Positions 8,218 to 17,903 of a stretch of DNA of 64,000 bases are shown here, piece after piece (position 1 is the first letter of the stretch; every line of letters begins with the position of its first letter). Source of the DNA: Sulfitobacter marinus (GTDB lineage: Bacteria > Pseudomonadota > Alphaproteobacteria > Rhodobacterales > Rhodobacteraceae); contig NZ_FPAJ01000004.1 of assembly GCF_900116285.1 (NCBI RefSeq), positions 124,001 through 188,000 of the forward strand. The letters are read 5' to 3'. The translations under genes were made by a program, and so were the position numbers. The notes below the pieces were generated by a model. It worked only from the letters and a program-made list of their open reading frames with translations. It made no database searches and was not told the DNA's origin.

Positions 8218-8787
8218 TTAGCTGTCCGCGCGGCTGTCGATCAACGCTTTGATAATCGCCTTGGCGCTGTCGCTTGACCAATCCGCATCGCCGCGCAGAC
8301 GCGCAATTTCGCGGCCCTCTGGGTCAAGGATAACTGTGATCGGCAGGCCAAAGACGCCCATCTGGCTGGCCAGTGCCTGTTTGGGGTCTTGGTGGCGGGG
8401 CAGGCTGTCAACGCCGGCTTCCTCAAAGAACCGCTTGATCCCTTCGGGTGAGTTGCGGCCGGTGGCAAGGGTCAGCACGCTAAAATCATCGCCGCCGAAT
8501 TCTTTTTGCAACGCATTAAGCTGGGGCATTTCCTTGCGGCAGGGCGCGCACCACGTGGCCCAGAAATTCAGCAACACATATTTGCCGTGCCAGTCTTCCA
8601 AGGTCGCGCTGCCCGCGTTGTCAGCCAGATCAAAGGCCACGGTTGAGGTGGCCACAGGGGTGTCATGCACGACCAATTTCTTCATGTCGCCGTCCCGCAA
8701 GGCGGCGATGTCAGCTGTTTGCGCAAAGCTGGGGTTTGCACCGGCCAAAAGGGCCGTATAAACGAGCGCGAACATTATCTTTTTCAT
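8218..8787 (-). CDS. TlpA-like periplasmic thiol:disulfide oxidoreductase
   Basis: 189 residues from ATG 8787, which is preceded by GGAGGG. A signal peptide (1-22, ending SFAQ) exports it to the periplasm. The thioredoxin fold carries WATWCAPC with Cys80 and Cys83, followed by the cis-Pro region [17 protein letters not shown]. TlpA/ResA proteins reduce apocytochrome c or cytochrome oxidase cysteines; no partner gene is adjacent. A longer ORF reading into argH is only the antisense of that gene. It diverges from argH with 22 bp between start codons, so the promoters must overlap the two genes or be very compact. Confidence 0.9.
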   Translation of the reverse strand: MKKIMFALVYTALLAGANPSFAQTADIAALRDGDMKKLVVHDTPVATSTVAFDLADNAGSATLEDWHGKYVLLNFWATWCAPCRKEMPQLNALQKEFGGDDFSVLTLATGRNSPEGIKRFFEEAGVDSLPRHQDPKQALASQMGVFGLPITVILDPEGREIARLRGDADWSSDSAKAIIKALIDSRADS

Positions 8788-8809
8788 TTTCCCTCCGAGG
8801 GGTTGCCTG

Positions 8810-10201
8810 ATGACCGATACGACTTCGAACAAAATGTGGGGTGGCCGTTTTGCCGCCGGACCAGACGCGATCATGGAGGCGATCAACGCCTCGATCTCGT
8901 TTGACCGGCGCATGGCCGCCCAGGACATTGCCGGGTCGCGCGCCCATGCCGCCATGTTGGCTGCACAAGACATCATCAGTGATAGCGATGCCGATGCCAT
9001 TCGGAAAGGCCTGCTCACGGTCTTGTCAGAGATCGAAGGCGGCACGTTCGCCTATTCGACAGCGTTGGAAGACATTCATATGAACGTCGAGGCGCGCCTG
9101 AAAGAAGTCATCGGCGAACCTGCGGGCCGCTTGCACACAGGCCGGTCGCGGAACGATCAGGTCGCGACAGATTTCAAGCTGTGGACCCGCGACCAGTTCG
9201 ATGCCGCCGAAAGCCGTTTGCTGGCGTTGATCCAAGCATTGCTGGGCCAAGCCGAGGCTGGTGCCGATTGGGTTATGCCCGGTTTCACCCATTTGCAAAC
9301 CGCGCAACCGGTGACGTGGGGCCATCATATGATGGCCTATGTCGAGATGTTTGGCCGCGATCTAAGCCGGATGCGCGATGCACGCGCACGGATGAATGAA
9401 TCGCCTTTGGGGGCCGCTGCGCTGGCAGGCACGTCTTTCCCCATCGACCGCGACATGACGGCGCAGGCGCTTGGCTTTGACCGCCCGTCGGCCAATTCGC
9501 TGGATGCGGTTAGCGATCGTGATTTCGCGCTGGAATTCCTTGGGGCGGCGTCTATCTGCGCCATGCATCTCAGCCGTTTTGCCGAGGAACTGGTGATCTG
9601 GTCGTCGGCGCAATTCCGTTTCGTGACCCTGTCGGACCGGTTTTCGACCGGGTCCAGCATCATGCCACAAAAGAAAAACCCCGACGCTGCAGAGCTGATC
9701 CGCGCCAAGATCGGGCGCATCATGGGGGCCAATGTGGCGCTGATGATGGTGATGAAGGGGCTGCCGCTGGCCTATTCCAAGGACATGCAGGAAGACAAAG
9801 AACAGGTTTTTGACGCTGCCGACAATCTGATGCTGGCGCTGGCCGCGATGGAAGGCATGGTCAAAGACATGTCCGCCAACCGCGAGAGCCTCGCCGCGGC
9901 GGCGGGGTCCGGTTTCTCGACGGCGACCGATCTGGCCGACTGGCTGGTGCGGGTATTGGGCCTGCCGTTCCGCGATGCGCATCACATTACCGGATCGCTG
10001 GTTGCGCTGGCCGAAAAGAACGGCTGCGACCTGCCTGATTTGACGTTGGACGAGATGAAGACAGCCCATGACGGGATTACAGCCGATGTGTTTGACGTCT
10101 TAGGCGTGGAAAATTCCGTCAATTCGCGTATGTCATACGGGGGCACCGCGCCCGCACAGGTGCGCGCGCAGGTTGCCCGTTGGAAGGGGATCCTTGGATG
10201 A
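8810..10201 (+). CDS. argH: Argininosuccinate lyase
   Basis: Last step of arginine synthesis: argininosuccinate to arginine and fumarate. 463 residues, normal for the family. Signature [12 protein letters not shown] lies near 280-291, with the catalytic Ser loop; HTGRSRNDQ near 105-113 and TSFPIDR are also present. The N-terminal NKMWGGRF is typical. Its stop codon overlaps the start of a small lipoprotein gene (ATGA), an arrangement suggesting translational coupling. Confidence 0.96.
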   Translation: MTDTTSNKMWGGRFAAGPDAIMEAINASISFDRRMAAQDIAGSRAHAAMLAAQDIISDSDADAIRKGLLTVLSEIEGGTFAYSTALEDIHMNVEARLKEVIGEPAGRLHTGRSRNDQVATDFKLWTRDQFDAAESRLLALIQALLGQAEAGADWVMPGFTHLQTAQPVTWGHHMMAYVEMFGRDLSRMRDARARMNESPLGAAALAGTSFPIDRDMTAQALGFDRPSANSLDAVSDRDFALEFLGAASICAMHLSRFAEELVIWSSAQFRFVTLSDRFSTGSSIMPQKKNPDAAELIRAKIGRIMGANVALMMVMKGLPLAYSKDMQEDKEQVFDAADNLMLALAAMEGMVKDMSANRESLAAAAGSGFSTATDLADWLVRVLGLPFRDAHHITGSLVALAEKNGCDLPDLTLDEMKTAHDGITADVFDVLGVENSVNSRMSYGGTAPAQVRAQVARWKGILG

Positions 10202-10362
10202 AACGCGCCGTTGCTATTGTTACGTTGCTAACCCTTGCCGCTTGCGGTGCGGACGGTGAGCCGAAACCACCGCAGGTGCACCAGCGCCAGCAACCCTCGG
10301 TGACGGAGCCGGGGGTAACTGTTTCGGGCTCTGCGGAATTCGGCGTCGTTCGGAATTTTTAG
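10198..10362 (+). CDS. Small lipoprotein downstream of argH
   Basis: 54 residues from ATG 10198. The N-terminus is a lipoprotein signal (TLLTLAAC, lipobox Cys16) followed by a short hydrophilic tail with [13 protein letters not shown]. Membrane anchoring is expected; the function is unknown. I chose this start over an in-frame ATG at 10180 inside argH because only the later one gives a clean lipoprotein signal and a 4-bp overlap with the argH stop. Small lipoproteins of this kind directly after argH appear to be common in Rhodobacteraceae. Confidence 0.8.
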   Translation: MKRAVAIVTLLTLAACGADGEPKPPQVHQRQQPSVTEPGVTVSGSAEFGVVRNF

Positions 10363-10363
10363 G

Positions 10364-10681
10364 TTGTCGATTTTGCGGATGATATATTTGGCGCTGGCCG
10401 TCTGGGGCGCGGTTCATCCAATGTATTATTTCATCGCATGGTTCAGCGCCAACGGGGTTGATATCATGGGCATGGTTGACGCATGGCATGCCAATGCGGC
10501 GTCCAGCGGGCTGGTTTGGGATCTGACCATTGCTGCCGTCACCTTGACCGTTTGGATTATCGCCGAGGTTGCCGTGCGGCGAAACTGGACAGCGCTGATT
10601 GCCATTCCCGCAACCTTTGGTATTGGGGTAAGCTGTGGCCTGCCTTTGTACCTATTTCTGCGGTCGGCCCCTGTAAAATAG
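10364..10681 (+). CDS. DUF2834 small membrane protein
   Basis: 105 residues starting at TTG 10364 (ATG 10379 is the alternative, giving 100 residues). Three hydrophobic segments: near 6-28, 50-70 and 79-100. HPMYYFIAWF, the WHANAASSGLVWDLTI stretch and a GIGVSCGLPLYLFLR C-terminus fit the DUF2834 family. Function unknown. It follows the lipoprotein stop by one base, so argH, the lipoprotein gene and this gene are probably one transcript leading to lysA. Confidence 0.75.
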   Translation: MSILRMIYLALAVWGAVHPMYYFIAWFSANGVDIMGMVDAWHANAASSGLVWDLTIAAVTLTVWIIAEVAVRRNWTALIAIPATFGIGVSCGLPLYLFLRSAPVK

Positions 10682-10724
10682 CGTCGGAGCCTCCGGCGGG
10701 GATATTTGGGAGCCAGAGAAGATG
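10682..10724 (+). repeat. Possible copy A of a Roseobacter-type intergenic repeat
   Basis: A small hairpin (CGGAGCCTCCG, 10685-10695) followed by GGGGATATTTGGGAGCCAGAG, ending at the lysA start codon. It resembles elements at 19360-19424 and 48293-48351: a GC-rich palindrome, then C/G-rich GGGATTT-like sequence, TTTGG and an A/G-rich tail. This copy is the most diverged. Confidence 0.3.
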
Positions 10725-11987
10725 GATCATTTCCTGTATCGCGACGGTGCGCTGTTCGCTGAGGATGTCGCCATTGCCGAGATTGCAGCGGCGGTAGGGA
10801 CACCGTTTTACGTTTACTCCACAGCGACGTTGTTGCGACATTTCAAGGCGTTTGACGACGCGTTGGACGGTATGGACCATTTGGTGTGTTATGCCATGAA
10901 GGCCAATTCCAATCAGGCGGTTTTGCAGACCTTGGCCCAAGCGGGTGCTGGCATGGATGTGGTGTCGGCCGGGGAATATTTGCGTGCTAAGGCTGCAGGC
11001 GTGCCGGGCGACAAGATCGTGTTTTCCGGCGTGGGGAAGACCGCCGCTGAAATCCGGTTGGCGCTTGAGGGCGGTATTCGACAGTTCAATGTTGAATCCG
11101 AGCCCGAGATGGAAGTGCTGGACGCTGTTGCCCAATCCATGGGCGTGGTCGCGCCGATTACCATTCGCGTGAACCCGGATGTTGATGCCAAGACCCACGC
11201 CAAGATCGCCACAGGCAAATCCGAGAACAAGTTCGGCATCCCCATTGCGCGTGCGCGCGAGGTGTATGCCATGGCCGCCGGTATGGCCGGTCTAGAGGTG
11301 ATCGGGATCGACGTGCATATCGGCAGCCAATTGACCGATTTGACCCCGTTCGAGATGGCCTATGACAAGGTTGCGGAGCTGACCGAAACCTTGCGCGCCG
11401 ATGGTCATACGATCAAACGTCTTGATCTGGGGGGCGGTCTGGGTATCCCATACGAGCGTAGCAACGAGGCGCCGCCCTTGCCAAGTGACTATGGCGCGAT
11501 GGTGCAGCGCAAGCTGGGTCATCTGGGTTGCGAGATCGAGATCGAACCGGGTCGTTTGATTGCGGGCAATGCAGGGCTGATGGTGAGCGAGGTTATCTAT
11601 GTCAAATCTGGCGAGGGGCGCGATTTCCTGATCCTTGACGGTGCGATGAATGATCTGATCCGTCCTGCGATGTACGAGGCCCACCATGATATCGTTCCCG
11701 TGGTTGAGCCCGCCGCTGGGGCCGAGCAGCAACCCTATGATATTGTGGGGCCGGTCTGCGAATCCGGTGATACCTTTGCCAAGCAGCGTATGATGCCCAA
11801 GTTGGCGGCGGGCGACTTGGTCGCGTTCAGAAGTGCCGGTGCATATGGCGCGGTGATGAGCAGCGAATACAATTCGCGCGCCCTTATTCCCGAGGTGTTG
11901 GTCAAGGGCGATCAATTTGCGGTTATTCGCGCACGCCCGACCTTTGACGAAATGATAAATCGCGATACCATCCCTGAATGGCTTTGA
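10722..11987 (+). CDS. lysA: Diaminopimelate decarboxylase
   Basis: PLP enzyme making lysine from meso-diaminopimelate, last step of lysine synthesis. 421 residues. Alanine-racemase-like barrel with PLP Lys60 in CYAMKANSN, VDVHIGSQ, the glycine-rich LDLGGGLGIPY, EIEPGR near 278 and the active-site CESGDTFA near 346. Start ATG is preceded by GAGAAG. It follows argH-lipoprotein-DUF2834 after 40 bp. Confidence 0.96.
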   Translation: MDHFLYRDGALFAEDVAIAEIAAAVGTPFYVYSTATLLRHFKAFDDALDGMDHLVCYAMKANSNQAVLQTLAQAGAGMDVVSAGEYLRAKAAGVPGDKIVFSGVGKTAAEIRLALEGGIRQFNVESEPEMEVLDAVAQSMGVVAPITIRVNPDVDAKTHAKIATGKSENKFGIPIARAREVYAMAAGMAGLEVIGIDVHIGSQLTDLTPFEMAYDKVAELTETLRADGHTIKRLDLGGGLGIPYERSNEAPPLPSDYGAMVQRKLGHLGCEIEIEPGRLIAGNAGLMVSEVIYVKSGEGRDFLILDGAMNDLIRPAMYEAHHDIVPVVEPAAGAEQQPYDIVGPVCESGDTFAKQRMMPKLAAGDLVAFRSAGAYGAVMSSEYNSRALIPEVLVKGDQFAVIRARPTFDEMINRDTIPEWL

Positions 11988-12020
11988 CCGCGCCCTGCGT
12001 GTCAGCCACGCGGGAGATCG

Positions 12021-14534
12021 GTGGCAATGGCCCCATTCAAACTGGATAATCAGCACCCCGGGCTTGCGAAAATTCGCGGGCCACTCAGGCTGACATGGGC
12101 GGGAATGTGGGCTGAAAGCCTTGTTCGGGCGCTGTGGCCGATGCTGACTGTCGCCTTGCTGGTGCTTGCGGCTCTGATGCTGGGCCTGCAAGATGTTGTC
12201 GCTTTGGACGTCGTTTATGGTGCCGCTGTCGTTGCGTTTGTCGCGGCCTGCGCGGCGCTGGTCTATCCCTTTCGCAATTTTGACGTGCCCACGCGTGCCG
12301 AGGCGCTTGCGCGGCTAGACGCCAGCCTGCCGGGTCGGCCTATTCAAGCTTTGATGGATGATCAGGCGATTGGCGCGGGCGATGCGGCGTCCATGGCGGT
12401 GTGGCAGGCCCACCAGAAACGCATGGTCGATCGGGCCGCAACGGCGCGGGCGGTGCCCGCTGACCTGCGGGTGTCGCGCCGTGATCCATATGCCTTGCGC
12501 TATGTTGCGCTGCTGTTTTTCGCGGTTGCGCTCGTGTTCGGGTCTGTTTTGCGCGTGGGGTCGGTCGCAGGCATGGTGCCCGGCGCTGGCGGTTTGGCCA
12601 GCGGTCCGGTTTGGGAAGGTTGGGCAGAGCCACCGCGCTATACAGGCAAGCCGACATTATATCTGGCCGATCTTGAGGACGGGCAGGTCAGCCTGCCCAA
12701 GGGTACGTTGATCACCGTCCGGCTGTATGGCGAGGTTGGCGCACTGGAGGTGGATGAGACGGTGTCGGGGCTGGGGCGACCTGCTGATGCCGAGCCAGCC
12801 TTGGTGCTGGATTTCAAAGTGAACCAAAGCGGTGAGATCATTATCGCTGGACCCGGTGGGCGCAGCTGGGACGTGGCGATGCTGCCCGATGCCGCGCCAA
12901 GGGTCGAGATTGCGGGCGATCCTCAGGTCGCAGCCTTGGGCGAAATGAGCCTGCCCTTTGCCGCCAGTGACGATTACGGTGTCGAGGCCGGTGAGGCGCG
13001 TATCAGCCTTGATCTGGCATCGGTTGACCGGCGCTATGGGCTGGCGATTGAACCGGAGGCGCGGCCTGACGTGATCGTTCCGCTGACCATGCCGATTGCG
13101 GGCGGGCGTAGAAGTTTCGAAGAAAACCTGATTGAGGACTTTTCCAAGCACCCGTGGGCGAACCTGCCGGTAAAAATAAGCCTGAGTGTTTTGGACGCGT
13201 CAGAGCAGCAATTTACCGCTGCGCCCAGTGACATGATCCTGCCGGGGCGGCGGTTTTTCGATCCGCTGGCTGCGGCGGTGATTGAACAGCGTCGTGATTT
13301 ACTGTGGTCCAAGGCGAACGCGCCGCGGTTGGTGCAACTGCTCAAGGCGGTGTCGTATCGCCCGCAAGATGTGTTCCGGACCGAGACATCTGCCTTGCGC
13401 CTGCGTCGCCAGATTGACCGGTTGGACATTCGCGCGAAATACGGGCTGACCGATGACCTTCAAGCCGAGATTGCGGATGACCTTTGGGACTTGGCCATCG
13501 AGTTGGAGGAAGGGGTGCTGGCCGATGCGTTGGAGCGGATGCGTCGTGCCCAAGAGCGTTTGGCCGAAGCGATGAAAAATGGCGCGTCCAACGAAGAGAT
13601 TGCCGAGCTGATGGACGAGCTGCGCCGCGCAACGGAAGAGTACATGCAGCAACTGCGTCGCCAGCAGGCCCAAGACGGCGAACAGCAGCAGCGCCAGCAA
13701 GGCGAAACGATGCAGATGACCCAAGACGATCTGCAACGCATGATGGACCGCATCCAAGAGCTGATGGAGCAGGGACGCATGGCCGAAGCCGAACAGGCTC
13801 TGCGCGAGTTGCAAGAGATGATGGAGAATATGCGCGTCACCGAAGGCCAGCCGGGCCAAGGCGGCGACAGCCCCGGTGAACAGGCGATGGAAGGCTTGGC
13901 AGATGCGCTGCGAGAGCAGCAAGAGCTAAGCGATGAGGCATTTCGCGACCTGCAAGAGCAGTTCAACCCGAACGGCGGTCAAGAGCAGCCTGGTCAAGAG
14001 GGCGACCAACAGCAGGGGCAGGAACAGGGCGCGGAGCAACAGCCGGGGCAAGGTGGGAATTCAATTGCCGAACGCCAGCGGGCGTTGCGCAACGAGCTAA
14101 ACCGACAAGAGGGCCGCCTGCCCGGAGAAGGGGAAGCCGCGCGTGAAGCCTTGGACCGCGCCGGCCGGGCTATGGATGAGGCCGAGCAATCCTTGCGCGA
14201 CAACGAACTGGCAGATGCCATTGACGATCAAGCCCGCGCAATGGACGCGCTCCGTGAAGGCATGCGCGCGTTAGGGGATGCCATCGCTCAAGAACAGCAA
14301 CAACAGGCCGGCCAAGGCAGCGCAGAGGGCAACCAGCGCGCGGATCAGCGTGATCCGCTGGGGCGCGATCAATCCTCAAACGGGGGCGAAAGCACGCAGG
14401 GCGATTTGGCGTTGGACGATGACGCCTATGGCCGCGCGCGCGAATTGCTGGACGAAATCCGCCGCCGGTCAGGCGAGACCGAGCGCCCCGAGGTCGAGCG
14501 TGATTACCTTAACCGGCTTTTGGATCGATTTTAG
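12021..14534 (+). CDS. TIGR02302/DUF4175 family membrane protein
   Basis: 837 residues from GTG 12021 (ATG 12027 gives 835). Membrane segments near 30-57, 60-85 and 153-176 anchor a large, mostly hydrophilic C-terminal part. Residues roughly 500-750 are rich in Gln, Glu and Arg with long predicted helices (QEMMENM, RRQQAQDGEQQQ and similar runs), so a coiled-coil or disordered periplasmic region is likely. The family is widespread in alphaproteobacteria and its function is undefined. It lies 33 bp after lysA and is convergent with the zinc-ribbon gene. Confidence 0.85.
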   Translation: MAMAPFKLDNQHPGLAKIRGPLRLTWAGMWAESLVRALWPMLTVALLVLAALMLGLQDVVALDVVYGAAVVAFVAACAALVYPFRNFDVPTRAEALARLDASLPGRPIQALMDDQAIGAGDAASMAVWQAHQKRMVDRAATARAVPADLRVSRRDPYALRYVALLFFAVALVFGSVLRVGSVAGMVPGAGGLASGPVWEGWAEPPRYTGKPTLYLADLEDGQVSLPKGTLITVRLYGEVGALEVDETVSGLGRPADAEPALVLDFKVNQSGEIIIAGPGGRSWDVAMLPDAAPRVEIAGDPQVAALGEMSLPFAASDDYGVEAGEARISLDLASVDRRYGLAIEPEARPDVIVPLTMPIAGGRRSFEENLIEDFSKHPWANLPVKISLSVLDASEQQFTAAPSDMILPGRRFFDPLAAAVIEQRRDLLWSKANAPRLVQLLKAVSYRPQDVFRTETSALRLRRQIDRLDIRAKYGLTDDLQAEIADDLWDLAIELEEGVLADALERMRRAQERLAEAMKNGASNEEIAELMDELRRATEEYMQQLRRQQAQDGEQQQRQQGETMQMTQDDLQRMMDRIQELMEQGRMAEAEQALRELQEMMENMRVTEGQPGQGGDSPGEQAMEGLADALREQQELSDEAFRDLQEQFNPNGGQEQPGQEGDQQQGQEQGAEQQPGQGGNSIAERQRALRNELNRQEGRLPGEGEAAREALDRAGRAMDEAEQSLRDNELADAIDDQARAMDALREGMRALGDAIAQEQQQQAGQGSAEGNQRADQRDPLGRDQSSNGGESTQGDLALDDDAYGRARELLDEIRRRSGETERPEVERDYLNRLLDRF

Positions 14535-14540
14535 GGCAAG

Positions 14541-15347
14541 CTAGTTGCCCGATTGGGAGGCTTTCGCCTCAAGCCACTGCAGGACGCTTTGTACCGAGTT
14601 GTCCAGCGATACACGCGCCTGATTAATTGTGGCGACATAGCTGGAAAGAAACGGCTGAAGCTGGGGAACGGCCTCGGAAATCTGTGCGGCAAAGATGTAG
14701 ATAAGCAAAAGCAGCGCTGCCAATATGATAACCATCGCAAAGCCGCGCTTGAAGCCGCTTTGGCTTTTTGAACCTGCGCCCGCGGTTGTGTCTTCCAGAT
14801 CAGGGTCCGCCGAGCGGCGCTCGTTACCGGTGCGTAGTGTTGAATTGATTTCCTCGATATCGGGCAAAAGATCGCGCCGTGATCCTGCCACCGCAGCGCT
14901 TGTTGCGGCGGCCGGGCCGCCTTCTGCGATAACGCCGCGCAACCGTGCGGTTCGTTCTTTAGCCTGCCGGGTACGTTCCTCGGGGTCAAGATCGCCTTGC
15001 TCATCGCCCAGACCAAGGTCAGGCTGGATTTCGAGTGTTTCTGCCTGTTTGTTCTGCCGGGCCAGCTTTTCGGCTTCGGCTTCCTGGCGCAGAATATCAG
15101 CGACCGATGGGTCCAACTTTCTGCGCGTGGGCGCAGAGGCGGGTTTGGCTGGCGGTGCGGCGGTTTCCTCGTCCGGTGTTGGCGCGGGGTCGCCCAGCTC
15201 ACCGGGGGTGTCTTCTGGTGGATAATCAGGGTGATGCTGAAACCATGTTTGACCACAGTTGGAGCATTGTACGTCGCGCCCAGCTGTCGGCATCACATCA
15301 TCGGGTACTTCGTATTGCGCATCACAATTGGGACAGATCAGTCTCAT
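14541..15347 (-). CDS. MJ0042-type zinc-ribbon membrane protein
   Basis: 268 residues. The first 40 residues form a zinc ribbon (Cys5, Cys8, Cys28, Cys31) of the MJ0042 type. A long Pro/Ala/Glu-rich linker follows, then one membrane segment near 193-220 and a short C-terminal tail. Family members are usually annotated only as zinc-ribbon domain proteins. In Rhodobacteraceae the gene regularly sits opposite ftsE-ftsX, which here starts 158 bp away on the other strand. Confidence 0.82.
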   Translation of the reverse strand: MRLICPNCDAQYEVPDDVMPTAGRDVQCSNCGQTWFQHHPDYPPEDTPGELGDPAPTPDEETAAPPAKPASAPTRRKLDPSVADILRQEAEAEKLARQNKQAETLEIQPDLGLGDEQGDLDPEERTRQAKERTARLRGVIAEGGPAAATSAAVAGSRRDLLPDIEEINSTLRTGNERRSADPDLEDTTAGAGSKSQSGFKRGFAMVIILAALLLLIYIFAAQISEAVPQLQPFLSSYVATINQARVSLDNSVQSVLQWLEAKASQSGN

Positions 15348-15505
15348 ATCGCGTCACTACCCATTGAAAACTCCATCGTTTGCGCGTGTTTGCCACCATA
15401 TGACTTAGAAAACGGCAGTAAAAGTGCAATCTTCACCGGGTGGGGTGTTCGGGTGCATTGAAACCTATGCGGTGCTGAGGCACAACAGTTCAAACGGATT
15501 GGGAT

Positions 15506-16189
15506 ATGCCTGTGATCGAATTTGAAAACGTGGCCTATAGTTACGGCGGAGGCGAGCTTTTGTCCGATATCTCGGTCAAGCTGGCACCGGGCTCATTTCA
15601 CTTTCTGACGGGGCCTTCGGGGTCGGGTAAGACGACCTTGATGAAGCTGTGCTATGGCGCGCTGCTGCCGACGGCGGGCCATGTGACTTTGTTTGGCAGA
15701 GACGCGCGCAGCCTTGACCGCGACGACATTGCGATGACGCGGCGCCGTATCGGGGTCGTGCATCAAGATTGCCAATTCCTTAACCATATGTCTGTCGCCG
15801 AGAATATCGGACTGCCGTTAACTGTATCCGGCCGGCATGCAGAAACCGGCGGCGATGATCTGACCGAGCTGCTGGCCTGGGTCGGGCTGGCCAACCGCGC
15901 CGACGCGCTGCCCCCAGAATTGTCGGGGGGTGAACGGCAGCGCGCGGCCTTGGCCCGCGCCGTCATTATGTCGCCCGATGTGGTGCTGGCGGACGAGCCG
16001 ACCGGTAATGTCGATTGGGAAATGTCGCAACGATTGCTAAGACTGCTGATCGAGCTGAACAAAATGGGCAAAACCGTGTTGATCGCGACCCATGATCTGG
16101 GCCTGATCCGCGCCACCAAGGCACATGTACAAGCCCGCGTGTTACGCATTGCCAACCGGCGCATTCAATTGGCGGGGGCAGATTTATGA
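15506..16189 (+). CDS. ftsE: Cell-division ABC ATPase FtsE
   Basis: 227-residue ABC ATPase that works with FtsX at the divisome to control peptidoglycan hydrolases. Walker A GPSGSGKT at 36-43, Q-loop in VVHQDCQFL, signature LSGGERQRAALARA, Walker B VVLADEPTGNVD and the switch His in IATHDL are all present. The GNVD D-loop and short length are typical of FtsE. Its stop overlaps the ftsX start (ATGA at 16186-16189). Confidence 0.92.
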   Translation: MPVIEFENVAYSYGGGELLSDISVKLAPGSFHFLTGPSGSGKTTLMKLCYGALLPTAGHVTLFGRDARSLDRDDIAMTRRRIGVVHQDCQFLNHMSVAENIGLPLTVSGRHAETGGDDLTELLAWVGLANRADALPPELSGGERQRAALARAVIMSPDVVLADEPTGNVDWEMSQRLLRLLIELNKMGKTVLIATHDLGLIRATKAHVQARVLRIANRRIQLAGADL

Positions 16190-17091
16190 ACATGTTTCAA
16201 TTTGCCATCGCAGCCCTATGGACAGGTGACCGGCAAGCAGACCGTGTGGTGCCGCCCTCTGGATTTACAGCGCAGCTGACCTTGTTTGCGGCGGGCACGA
16301 TGGCGTTTCTAGCGGTTTTTGCGCTGGCGTTTTCATTAGCATCGGGTCGGTTGGCTACGATCTGGGGACAGGAACTGGCCCGCACGGCGACGATCCGTGT
16401 GGTGGCCCCCATCGACCAGCGCGCAGCCCAGACCGAAGCGGCCTTGCGTATTTTGGAAACGACCAAGGGCGTCGCCTCTGCCCGTGCGCTAACGGATGCG
16501 GAACAACAGGCCTTGCTGACCCCTTGGTTCGGGGCCGAGCTGGCTATTGATGCCCTGCCGGTGCCGCGCTTGATCGAGATCGTCGAGGATAACGAGGGAT
16601 TGGACCCTGAAGGCCTGCGCTTGCGGTTGGCCGCCGAGGTGCCGGGGGCGGTTCTGGATAACCACAGCCGCTGGCGCGCGCCCCTGGTCCAAGCTGCATC
16701 GCGGCTGAAACTGCTTGGCTGGATATCCACGATCCTGATCACGGCCACATTGGCGGCGATGGTGACGTTGGCCGCAAACGCCGCGCTGTCGGCGAACGCG
16801 CAGGTGATTGCCGTGTTACGGCTGGTCGGGGCCACCGACAGCTATATCGCCCAGGCTTTTATTCGGCGTTTCACGTTCAGGGCGCTGTCCGGGGCTGCTA
16901 CAGGAACGGTGTTGGGAGTGCTGGCCATGCTGCTGTTGCCCAGCAGTGACGACGTTGGCGGATTTTTGACGGGGCTGGGTTTTGAAGGGCGCGATTGGCT
17001 GGCCCCTGTGTTGATCCCGTTTTTGGCGGGGGCAGTTGCCTTTGCCGCCACAGGTGCCGCGGCCAAACGCACACTAAAGGAACTCGCTTGA
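16186..17091 (+). CDS. ftsX: Cell-division ABC permease FtsX
   Basis: 301-residue inner-membrane protein with a TM segment near 35-55, a large extracytoplasmic domain (about 60-170), and three further TM segments near 180-205, 225-250 and 270-292: the FtsX topology. It partners FtsE. Overlaps both ftsE (4 bp) and plsC (1 bp), forming a tight three-gene operon. Confidence 0.9.
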   Translation: MNMFQFAIAALWTGDRQADRVVPPSGFTAQLTLFAAGTMAFLAVFALAFSLASGRLATIWGQELARTATIRVVAPIDQRAAQTEAALRILETTKGVASARALTDAEQQALLTPWFGAELAIDALPVPRLIEIVEDNEGLDPEGLRLRLAAEVPGAVLDNHSRWRAPLVQAASRLKLLGWISTILITATLAAMVTLAANAALSANAQVIAVLRLVGATDSYIAQAFIRRFTFRALSGAATGTVLGVLAMLLLPSSDDVGGFLTGLGFEGRDWLAPVLIPFLAGAVAFAATGAAAKRTLKELA

Positions 17092-17819
17092 TGCTCCAAT
17101 GGATACGATCGCTTGCGTTTGTCGCGCTGTCCACAATCGCCATGCCGATTTTTGGACTGGTCTATGCGCCGTGGGCGATGTTTTCGCTGCGCGGTGCCTA
17201 TGTCTGCTGCAAAAGCTATTCGCGGTTTATTATGTGGCTGGCGGAGCATCTAGTTGGCATGCGCTGCGAGGTCCGCGGCACCCCCCCTCAAGGCGGGGTT
17301 CTGATCGCTGCAAAGCACCAGTCATTCCTTGATATCATGATGATCTTTCAGGCGGTCCCGTTGGGCAAGTTCATCATGAAAAAGGAAATACTGTGGACGC
17401 CGGTGATCGGGCAATATGCGAAGCGGATGAAGATGTACGCCGTTGACCGGGGCAAACGCGGGGCGGCTGTGGCAAAAATGCTCGAAGACGTCAAAGCGGG
17501 GCATGTCGAGGCCGGTCAGTTGATTATCTATTCCCAAGGCACCCGTGTGGCCCCGGGTGTGTCTGCCCCCTATAAAAAGGGAACGGCGGCCTTGTACGAA
17601 CAGATGGGGCAAACCTGCGTGCCTGTCGCCACAAATGTCGGATATTTCTGGCCGCGCCGCGGGCTGTACCGTCGCCCGGGCGTCGCAGTGGTCGAGTTTC
17701 TGGATCCAATCCCACCGGGCCTGCCACGTGACGCGTTCATGACCCGCCTTGAACAGACGGTTGAGGCACGATCAGACGCATTGTTGGAAGAAGCTAAGTC
17801 CGGCAGCGCAGGGCGCTAG
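17091..17819 (+). CDS. plsC: 1-acyl-sn-glycerol-3-phosphate acyltransferase
   Basis: 242 residues from ATG 17091 (TGATG overlap with ftsX). It makes phosphatidic acid from lysophosphatidic acid at the inner membrane. HQSFLD at 76-81 is the catalytic HxxxxD motif, and YSQGTRVAPG near 150 is the substrate-binding block (SQGTR where most family members have PEGTR). N-terminal membrane helix 5-30. Coupling to ftsEX links envelope synthesis with division in this lineage. Confidence 0.9.
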   Translation: MLQWIRSLAFVALSTIAMPIFGLVYAPWAMFSLRGAYVCCKSYSRFIMWLAEHLVGMRCEVRGTPPQGGVLIAAKHQSFLDIMMIFQAVPLGKFIMKKEILWTPVIGQYAKRMKMYAVDRGKRGAAVAKMLEDVKAGHVEAGQLIIYSQGTRVAPGVSAPYKKGTAALYEQMGQTCVPVATNVGYFWPRRGLYRRPGVAVVEFLDPIPPGLPRDAFMTRLEQTVEARSDALLEEAKSGSAGR

Positions 17820-17876
17820 TTCGGCAAAGTATGCCTTGGCATTGCTTGGCGCGGGCCATTTTCAGGTTTTAGGGTA

Positions 17877-17896
17877 GGTGGGGCGTGAACCCCACC
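17877..17896 (-). terminator. Hairpin downstream of lpd
   Basis: GGTGGGG (17877-17883) and CCCCACC (17890-17896) form a 7-bp stem around CGTGAA, just after the lpd stop on the minus strand. There is no T-tract on that strand, so termination efficiency is uncertain. Confidence 0.45.
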
Positions 17897-17903
17897 AAAG
17901 CCA

